Shown: positions 25,663-32,377 of the stretch, piece by piece
How the letters are laid out: every line of letters starts with the position of its first letter
Position numbering within the stretch: the stretch's first letter is position 1
Assembly (NCBI GenBank): GCA_002729725.1
Contig: PBYS01000090.1
Span: forward strand, 1-37,050
Direction: 5' to 3'
Source of the DNA: Puniceicoccaceae bacterium
GTDB lineage: Bacteria > Verrucomicrobiota > Verrucomicrobiia > Opitutales > Coraliomargaritaceae
DNA: 37,050 bases
Position numbers and translations under genes: made by a program
The notes under the pieces: generated by a model
What the model saw: the letters and a program-made list of their open reading frames with translations, nothing else
The model's database searches: none
What the model was told of the DNA's origin: nothing

Positions 25663-28600
25663 TTATTGAGTCAGCTCAACTTTCAGGTAGCGTTCACTAG
25701 TGAACCAGGCTTCGTTCGTGCCAGTCGCATAGTTGAGCAGGAGGTAGCGGCCGGTATGGTCGCCCACGTCGATCTGGAAATCGATGCCGAACTCAGTACC
25801 TGGAGTTGGGCTGACGCCGATTGCATTCCAAGGAATTAAGATCTCCAGTGCGTAGCCGTTCGGCGTTTGCATGCGCCCGACCCCTGCGTTGATTGAGCTG
25901 GTCGCACGATTGAGTCCCGGGCGTTTGTAAGCGAAGAAGAGTTGCTTGCTTGGTTTTTTGCCTTCGGCTTTGGCGTCGATGAAGACCTCAACGCAGTCGC
26001 CGTCATACCATTCTTTTCCAGTGTTGATGACCGGAGCGCCGTTCTTGTCGACTGCGACGTAAAGCCCGAGGCCTTTTTCAGTGGCAGTGACCCAGACGTC
26101 GGCCTTCTCGCTGCCCTTGATCTTGCCGCTCGCAAGCACACTGCCGATGGGATGCCAAGCGGGCACTTCGCTTTCATCAATGGTTAGAGCGGTGGCTTGT
26201 TGCCAGATCGCTTCGCCCGGATCGCCATCGGCTGTGATTGAAGCGTCTTTGATTGGTAACTTAAGAGCAGGCCCCGTCAACTCGGTCGGAGCTGGCATGC
26301 GCTCGGGCAGGTCTTCAATCAGAAGTGCTTTACTGGTGCCAGGCACCGTTGCGAGACTGAAGCCGCCAAGCAATGCAGTGTGACGCGTTTCCATGAGCTT
26401 GGAAACGACGGTGAAGTCGATGCGATGCAGACTTGAGAAGTCGACGGCTTGATCCGGGAAGTCGGAGGGACTGAGCTGGATTTCTTTCCACTCGGTGTCT
26501 TCGAAGAGCTCGTTGAGGTTACGTGTTTTCGCCTTCTGTTCCTTGCCTTCGGCATCCTTCCATTTGACTGTGATGTTGAAGTCACGTGGTAGGGTGCCGT
26601 CGCCTTGGAATTGGAAGGTAAGCGCCTCGCAGTCTGAAGGTTTCAGGCCGGGGAAGGGCGGGGTGTCGAACCAGAGGCCTGCATGCCATTCATCGGTATG
26701 CTGGCCGAGGCTCAACTCAATCGCGTTTTCATCTTCGTGCTTGATGAGCTTCGTCTTCACGTTGCCATACGCTTGGTAGTGCTTGAACGAGCCTGCTTCT
26801 GTGAGCGGAATGCGATTGCTGTCTTCGCTGACTTCTTCGACTGCCACAATATCCTCAGTCTGCGTGAGTAATTCGCTGTATTCCTCAAGGCTGAGTGTCG
26901 GAAGCTCGGGGATTTCGGGACTGGGCACCCATTCGCCCGGCCAAGTGTCGACCTCGATGACCGGAGCCTCGATTTCGGAACCTGCGATCTCGAACCACAA
27001 GGTTTGCCACTTAGGGTTCAGTTTAAAATGCAGTCCCTTCTCAGTGCGCTCGACTGGCACTTCGCCCAAGCGGCGGCCACGCACATCCAGTGCATACACA
27101 TTCAAATCGTTTTGTTCCAATTCGTGCAAAGTGATGGTACCGTGCAGACCTTCAATCAGCATGGGCGCTTTGCCGGTTTTGGTGAATTTGACTTTGCCGT
27201 TTTCGTCTTTCTCGAAGGTGGTTCCGGTGTTTTGGATACGAGCAGTCGCGACGAGCAGCATGCGGCGTGATTGAGCAATGGCTTGGCCGTCAGTGCTGGT
27301 CAGTCCGACCGTGGCGTAGGGGCGATCGAGTTGAACCGTTAAGTTGTCAGTCTTGTTTTCACTGCGCAGACCTGCGTAGCCGGCGACGGCTTGTGTGCGT
27401 TCCGTGTTGATAATCTGCGTGCCGGATCCCCAGTCCGTCATCAGTGCTCCATTGTCACTGTAGTAGGTCGTGTTCTCCATGCTGTTCTGGCCGAGATCCA
27501 TGCCCCAGCGCTCCGCTGCGGTTAAATAGAAACGGTAGAGCCAGCGAGGGTCTTTCTTTAGCCGATCAAACTGACCAGCTGCGGGGAAGACCAGATAGCG
27601 GTCATCGCACCAGCCCAAGGTATAACGACCGTCTTCGCTCAGGCCGATGGGGGTGGCGTTGGCAGGAAGGGAGCTGACTTCGATGGCGGCCTCCAGCTTT
27701 TTGAATTCAACTGTCAGCGGTGTTTTATATCCGAACTCCAAAATGAAGGTGGTGGGCGTCTCCAGATTCTCGGTGACGAGCTCGGGGTGGAGTTGACGTG
27801 CGGGTGCCGCCAGATCGCGTTTCTTGTGGTAGCGGTCCACCCAAGGGTTGTCGCCGAGCACGACGGCGTGTTTGGCCTGACTCAGGTCACTAGTGGCGCT
27901 GCGCCCGGAACTAAAGACGACATCCGCGTCGCCTTCGTAACGCGTTTCGTAGAATGCCGTCTCCATCTGGTGGAGCATGGGGAGGAACTGTGCGGCATTG
28001 CCAATCGTGCCGCCCCCGCCCTCGATGCCGACTGCGTGCAGATTCTGCTCGGCTGTGTCTTCGGCGGAGTGGGCGATGTGCACGGTGTAGCGGGCTGGCG
28101 GAATGTCCTTACGTCGCATGAGTGCGGCCGCGATACGATGGGTCGCCATCGAAGGTGAATCGTGCAGGGAGGAGAATGAATTATGGAAAGCCTTTCTCCA
28201 GGAGATCCAGTCGACGGTAACATCTTTATCCGGCATCTTTTGCCCGCCCCAGCGTTGGCTCCAATTGAAGTGCACGCTGCCGTCGATGTCCTGATAGGCC
28301 ATCATGGCTGCGGCGGACAAGTGGGCATCGGAGCGGTAGGAGAGTGAGGAGACGGTCCATTCGTTGTTCCAGCCCGGTGTATCGTCGACGCTGATACGCG
28401 CCATGTTGGTGAACCAGTTTTTCGTGCTCACATCGACGCCGTCGATGCTCACACCCGAGTTCCCCGGGCGGGCAGAGAAGGCGAGTCGTTGACTTGCATA
28501 GAGGTGCGCGGAGATCGAGTCGGTACCTTCGATTTCAGCCAGCTGGTTTTGTGGACCACGCATTTCGTGACTGCCAATGATTTGCCCTTTGAAGCCGCTG

Positions 28601-29715
28601 GCGCGCAGGTGTTGGCTGGCTTCCTGATAAAATTCGGTGGCGATGTCGCGGTAGAAAGCGATGAAGTCGTTGTAGCGTGCCGCGCCGCGAGACTTGGAGC
28701 GATAGGAGCGTTTCCAGTTGTCGATTTTTTGCAGTTGTGGACGATAGACCGGGCCCTTTGTCGGATCTTCGTCATCGAACAGACCACAAGTGCCTTCGGC
28801 ATCGGTCCAGGCAGCGGCCAGCGCAGCACGGTCGCCGTAGCGTTCGAGCAGCCATTGATTCCAAGCAGCGTCAAACCATGCTTGAACCGCAGGCGTGGTT
28901 TTATGGCCCCAGTCCCAGAAGGGGCCGTTTTCATTAATGATTTCGATGCAGACCACCGCCGGATCCGTGGCGAGGCTTTTACCGGTGTGCGGATTGACGT
29001 GGTGAATGATTTCATCAGCCGCACGCTTCCAGGCCTCCACCATGACGGGCATGGGGAACACACCCTTCCAGCCCAGACCGTTTTTCTCCAGTGCTTTCCA
29101 ATCCTCCATGCCGACTTCTTCGGTCCATCCACGCGAGTCGACGAGATCGAGGTAGATATAAATCCCGCGATCAATGAATGCCTTGGAGAGTTTATCGATG
29201 ATCGCTATGCTCTCGGGGTCGATTTCAAAAGCGCTGCCTTTTTTCAGATAGCTAACCCGAGGCCAAGGCAAGTCATTGTGGTGAAAACGCACGATGTTGT
29301 AGCCTTTGGAAGCAATCGCATCCGCCATCGCTTCGAGCTCCCGGTCGGTTTCCGGGAAGCTGGCTCCATAGCTGAGCGTGGTGCCCCAGAAACGCACCGG
29401 CGTGCCATCCTCGAACATCAGATCGCCATCTTCCGTTTGGATGACAGCGCCATGCGATCCGGCGGGTTGCCCGTCGTGAAGCCATTCACCGGCATTGACC
29501 GCGGAGCCTTCGGTGAAGAGGGGGTAACGGTTCTCTTTCCACACGATCAGATCCTCGCTGGCCGGCAAAGCTTCTTCCGGTGCTTGGGCGAGGACCCAGT
29601 TGTCAGTGGAGTCGGTGGATGCCGATTTGGCGGGCGATGCATCGGCCAGGCTGGCTAAGGTACTGCAGGCGATGATTGCAAGCGTGATCGATGAGGCGGG
29701 AATCAATTTCATCAT
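25663..29715 (-). CDS. Large multidomain clan GH-A-like glycosidase with CBM-like domains
   Basis: This 1350-residue protein has a signal peptide (about residues 1-27). A TIM-barrel glycosidase of the GH5/GH42-like type follows (DGTPVRFWGTTLSYG, NIVRFHHNDLPWP, YIYLDLVDSRGW). The expected acid/base is E262 in CIEIINENGPF and the nucleophile E452 in WNNEWTVSS. A beta-sandwich middle region comes next, then a jelly-roll domain (about 985-1130, HTDEWHAGLWFDTPPFPGLKPSDCEALTFQFQGDG). The last ~195 residues are a CBM9/DOMON-type domain (ITADGDPGEAIWQQA, WYDGDCVEVFIDAKAEG, YALEILIPWNAIG). It should be a secreted or periplasmic enzyme that binds and cuts a plant- or alga-type polysaccharide. Family and substrate are unassigned. 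It is the first gene of the leftward cluster. Confidence 0.85.
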   Translation of the reverse strand: MMKLIPASSITLAIIACSTLASLADASPAKSASTDSTDNWVLAQAPEEALPASEDLIVWKENRYPLFTEGSAVNAGEWLHDGQPAGSHGAVIQTEDGDLMFEDGTPVRFWGTTLSYGASFPETDRELEAMADAIASKGYNIVRFHHNDLPWPRVSYLKKGSAFEIDPESIAIIDKLSKAFIDRGIYIYLDLVDSRGWTEEVGMEDWKALEKNGLGWKGVFPMPVMVEAWKRAADEIIHHVNPHTGKSLATDPAVVCIEIINENGPFWDWGHKTTPAVQAWFDAAWNQWLLERYGDRAALAAAWTDAEGTCGLFDDEDPTKGPVYRPQLQKIDNWKRSYRSKSRGAARYNDFIAFYRDIATEFYQEASQHLRASGFKGQIIGSHEMRGPQNQLAEIEGTDSISAHLYASQRLAFSARPGNSGVSIDGVDVSTKNWFTNMARISVDDTPGWNNEWTVSSLSYRSDAHLSAAAMMAYQDIDGSVHFNWSQRWGGQKMPDKDVTVDWISWRKAFHNSFSSLHDSPSMATHRIAAALMRRKDIPPARYTVHIAHSAEDTAEQNLHAVGIEGGGGTIGNAAQFLPMLHQMETAFYETRYEGDADVVFSSGRSATSDLSQAKHAVVLGDNPWVDRYHKKRDLAAPARQLHPELVTENLETPTTFILEFGYKTPLTVEFKKLEAAIEVSSLPANATPIGLSEDGRYTLGWCDDRYLVFPAAGQFDRLKKDPRWLYRFYLTAAERWGMDLGQNSMENTTYYSDNGALMTDWGSGTQIINTERTQAVAGYAGLRSENKTDNLTVQLDRPYATVGLTSTDGQAIAQSRRMLLVATARIQNTGTTFEKDENGKVKFTKTGKAPMLIEGLHGTITLHELEQNDLNVYALDVRGRRLGEVPVERTEKGLHFKLNPKWQTLWFEIAGSEIEAPVIEVDTWPGEWVPSPEIPELPTLSLEEYSELLTQTEDIVAVEEVSEDSNRIPLTEAGSFKHYQAYGNVKTKLIKHEDENAIELSLGQHTDEWHAGLWFDTPPFPGLKPSDCEALTFQFQGDGTLPRDFNITVKWKDAEGKEQKAKTRNLNELFEDTEWKEIQLSPSDFPDQAVDFSSLHRIDFTVVSKLMETRHTALLGGFSLATVPGTSKALLIEDLPERMPAPTELTGPALKLPIKDASITADGDPGEAIWQQATALTIDESEVPAWHPIGSVLASGKIKGSEKADVWVTATEKGLGLYVAVDKNGAPVINTGKEWYDGDCVEVFIDAKAEGKKPSKQLFFAYKRPGLNRATSSINAGVGRMQTPNGYALEILIPWNAIGVSPTPGTEFGIDFQIDVGDHTGRYLLLNYATGTNEAWFTSERYLKVELTQ

Positions 29716-30066
29716 AAAAAGAGTATTGTGCGGTGGGCTATTTGACTGTCGCTAAAGACAGTCAAGGGGGAAGAGGGTTTCATATCTTTACAAAGACTGG
29801 GTGGACAAGATTCCTTAAACTATATCAGTTAGATTTGATCGCCTGGTCGGCTTTTGTTTATAAGGGGGGCTGTCTGTTGCTGTCTTCTGAGGGGGAACTT
29901 GTTAAAAAAAAAGTCCTAATTGGTAAAGTTTTGTGTGCCTTTACGCATCAGCGGCGCTCTCTATCGTTTTAAGATTTGATATCGATCGCAGTGAGTTTAC
30001 GCAGCTCGAAGGCGTTGTGAGCACCGGTTCGGTATCCAGATATTTCCCTACGAGCTCAGCACAACT
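29716..30066. other. 351-bp divergent promoter region
   Basis: No gene is seen between the start codons of the large glycosidase (minus) and the GH28-like gene (plus). The region is A+T-rich with several G runs and A runs, and has one perfect inverted repeat at 29742-29765. It must hold the promoters of both genes; no convincing -35/-10 pair can be picked. Confidence 0.6.
29742..29765. promoter_or_regulatory. Perfect 9-bp inverted repeat in the leader of the large glycosidase gene
   Basis: TTGACTGTC and GACAGTCAA are separated by 6 nt and end 27 bp before the minus-strand ATG at 29715. It could be an operator overlapping the promoter, or an mRNA hairpin near the start. Confidence 0.45.
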
Positions 30067-31419
30067 ATGATACAAAGCTTTTCTTACCCACGATCCTGCC
30101 GTTTCTCGACAGAGTTCACGCTGCATGTTAACGGACAAGCCGTCGAAGTGCTTCGCACAGATGCGGCCGATTTTGCAATTTTTGTGTATGATGCCAGCCA
30201 GGGCCCTGCAGAGGTGGTCGTGAAGCGTCGGATCGAACCGATTCTTGAGCATGCGCTGCGTCCGCTGAGTTTAGGGTTGGAAGGCGCGCTTCGCGAAGAC
30301 GGCGCGTTGGTGTTTCAACTGACCTCAGCGCAAAAGCTGAGCGTAGAAGTAGCCGGCAGTCGCCCCTTGTATGTTTGGGCGAATCCACCCGAGCTGGATG
30401 TGCCTAGCGAAGCGGATCCCAATGTGATCTATTTTAAAGGTGGCCAGACCTATGAGGTGGGACGCTTGGAGCTGCAGGCAGGCCAGACGGTTTACCTAGA
30501 AGGCGGTGCGGTCGTTAAAGGGCGCATCTACGCGCAGCAAGCCGACGGCATCACGATTCGGGGCTATGGTATTTTAGACGGGAGCTACTATGGTTCGCGT
30601 TTTAAGGAACATGTTAAGTCGGTCTTTCTCGAGCGGTGTCATGATGTTTTAGTGCGCGACATCACCATGATTCATCCCAGCGGGTGGATGATTATGGTCG
30701 GAGTCTGTGAGCGTGTGGAAATCTGTAATGTGAAGCAGATCGGCGAAGTGGTGTGCTCGGATGGTGTCGATATCGTCGGCTCCAAGCATGTGCATGTGCA
30801 TGACTGCTTCTTGCACAACAATGACGACTGTGTGGTGGTCAAAGCATTTGCCATGAAGCACGGAAAGAATCCAGACTTCTGTGCCGACTTGAAGGGCTGT
30901 CCAGAGGACATTCTGGTGGAGAATTGCACACTGGCCAATGACCCTGCGGGCAATGCCATGGAAATCGGGCATGAACTATCGGTGGAGCGGGTGTCCGATA
31001 TTACCTTCCGCAACATTGATGTCTTGAGCGTGCACGGGCAGGGGGCGGTTTTTTCGATTCATAACAATGACCGTGCCGTGGTTGAGGATGTGCTGTTTGA
31101 GGACATCCGTGTCGAGCATTGCTGGGATAAGTTTATCGACTTTCGCATCTCGAAATCACGTTTCAGCAGTGATCAGGAACGTGGGCATATCCGCAACGTG
31201 GTCCTTCGGGATGTCAACTGGCTGCGGGCTGACAATAATATCGGCTATACGACCTCCTTGATTGGAGGTTGGGATGCCGAGCACCGCGTTGAGAATGTGA
31301 GGCTCGAGAATATCTGCTTTAACGGAGAGCCCATTCAGCATGTCGATGAGCTGGAGATCAATACCAGGTACGCGGATGAAGTGTGCTTGGTCGAGCAAGC
31401 CGTGGCGACAGTGTGTTGA
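30067..31419 (+). CDS. GH28-like polysaccharide hydrolase, no signal peptide
   Basis: This 450-residue right-handed beta-helix protein has the GH28 arrangement. The acidic cluster is S-D232-G-V-D235 and N-N-D253-D254 (in SDGVDIVGSKHVHVHDCFLHNNDDCVVVK), followed by GHE near residues 301-303, where polygalacturonases have a GHG histidine. A GH28-type N-terminal sandwich precedes the helix (VYLEGGAVVKGRIYAQQADGITIRGYGILDG). GH28 members cut galacturonides, rhamnogalacturonan or related glycans; relatives such as GH49 share the fold, so the assignment is to the superfamily. There is no signal peptide, which suggests work on imported oligosaccharides. It is divergent from the large glycosidase gene and converges on the AraC-family gene 41 bp away. 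Confidence 0.82.
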   Translation: MIQSFSYPRSCRFSTEFTLHVNGQAVEVLRTDAADFAIFVYDASQGPAEVVVKRRIEPILEHALRPLSLGLEGALREDGALVFQLTSAQKLSVEVAGSRPLYVWANPPELDVPSEADPNVIYFKGGQTYEVGRLELQAGQTVYLEGGAVVKGRIYAQQADGITIRGYGILDGSYYGSRFKEHVKSVFLERCHDVLVRDITMIHPSGWMIMVGVCERVEICNVKQIGEVVCSDGVDIVGSKHVHVHDCFLHNNDDCVVVKAFAMKHGKNPDFCADLKGCPEDILVENCTLANDPAGNAMEIGHELSVERVSDITFRNIDVLSVHGQGAVFSIHNNDRAVVEDVLFEDIRVEHCWDKFIDFRISKSRFSSDQERGHIRNVVLRDVNWLRADNNIGYTTSLIGGWDAEHRVENVRLENICFNGEPIQHVDELEINTRYADEVCLVEQAVATVC

Positions 31420-31460
31420 ATTTTCGGAAGTCGGAGGACGGAAGTCGTAGGTCGGAGGTT

Positions 31461-32297
31461 TTAGGCGCCGTTTAGATACTGGCGTTTCCATTGTCCAGGG
31501 GCGTGACCGCTCTGTAGCTTGAACCATTTGCAGAAGTGTGAGGCGTCAAAAAAATCCAAGTTGGCGGCGATCTCTTTAGAAGTGTATTTGCCGCTGGAGA
31601 GCATGTCTTCGGCACTACGTAGGCACTGGGCCTCTTGCCATTGTTTCGGGGTGATGCCTAGTTCAGTTTTGAAGATGCGGTCGATCTGCGCTTTAGAAAG
31701 GCTCAGCTTTGCTGCGATTTGCGCGTAGGGAAGTGGGCGAATGCTGTTTTGAGCCGCGATCTCTTTCATGATCGTGAGCACTCGGCTGTCCTTGATGCGT
31801 GTCTTGCTTGGACTGCTGGCCTCTTGTGTGCGATACCAAAAGTGGAGCCAAGTGTAGATGCGTGCTATGCCGAGACTGTTGATCGAACCTTGCTCTGTAT
31901 GCGCATAGTCCGGGTGCTCCGTCTTGAGAGCGATCAGCGCTTCGCCTGCATCCAGTAGTGATTGGCAGAGGGGGCCTCGATAGACCATTGGCGGTGCTGG
32001 TGGTGGGATGAATTGTAGGCCACTCCAGTGCACGCGGTGGCGGATGGAGATGAGTTGAGTGTCGGCAGAAAACGCATGAGAGCGGGGCGTGAGTGCATGG
32101 ATAAAAACCCAGTCACCGGCCTGGGCTTCGAGTGTTGTGTGGGCACTTTGAATGCGCACCGAGCCTGTACGCAGATACCAGCTGACATTGTCGGTTTCGC
32201 GATGGTTTTGTTGTTTTAAGAATTCAGCTTCGACTTCGCGGTCGTATAGATTGCCTAGGCTGCAGTCGTGTGTTTGGGCGCTGGTAGTGTTGAGCAT
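31461..32297 (-). CDS. AraC-family transcriptional regulator
   Basis: This 278-residue protein has an N-terminal cupin-like sugar-sensing region (HRETDNVSWYLRTGSVRIQSAHTTLEAQAGDWVFIHALTPRSHAF). Its C-terminal AraC double helix-turn-helix covers roughly the last 95 residues (YAQIAAKLSLSKAQIDRIFKTELGITPKQW, then SKEIAANLDFFDASHFCKWFKLQSGHAPGQWKRQYL). Such proteins usually activate sugar-use genes when the inducer binds. An upstream in-frame ATG at 32312 would add five residues, but that codon lies inside an inverted repeat that looks like an operator; the ATG at 32297 is preferred. The gene is divergent from the FAD-domain gene with an 80-bp gap and convergent with the GH28-like gene, so either or both may be targets. 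Confidence 0.92.
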   Translation of the reverse strand: MLNTTSAQTHDCSLGNLYDREVEAEFLKQQNHRETDNVSWYLRTGSVRIQSAHTTLEAQAGDWVFIHALTPRSHAFSADTQLISIRHRVHWSGLQFIPPPAPPMVYRGPLCQSLLDAGEALIALKTEHPDYAHTEQGSINSLGIARIYTWLHFWYRTQEASSPSKTRIKDSRVLTIMKEIAAQNSIRPLPYAQIAAKLSLSKAQIDRIFKTELGITPKQWQEAQCLRSAEDMLSSGKYTSKEIAANLDFFDASHFCKWFKLQSGHAPGQWKRQYLNGA

Positions 32298-32304
32298 GCG
32301 CAAA

Positions 32305-32333
32305 ATATACAAGATAATGTTCGCTTTGTATAT
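32305..32333. promoter_or_regulatory. Probable operator between the AraC gene and the FAD-domain gene
   Basis: ATATACAA and TTGTATAT are exact inverted copies separated by 13 bp, which puts the half-site centres 21 bp (two helical turns) apart. The site lies just upstream of the AraC-family start and 44 bp before the divergent FAD-domain gene. It fits an autoregulatory or shared site. Confidence 0.45.
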
Positions 32334-32377
32334 CTAATATCTATTGTCCTGATTTAGGCGTCCTATACTGTATCGGT

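Noticed and set aside
28489..29658. A 389-codon open frame antisense to the large glycosidase gene
   Set aside because: It overlaps a clear gene with catalytic motifs, shows no recognisable domain, and is explained by codon bias on the opposite strand.
31425..31459. Repeated GGAAGTCGGAGG-like sequence after the GH28-like gene as a CRISPR or regulatory repeat
   Set aside because: It is only a short imprecise repeat of about 35 bp with no spacers; probably low-complexity intergenic DNA.
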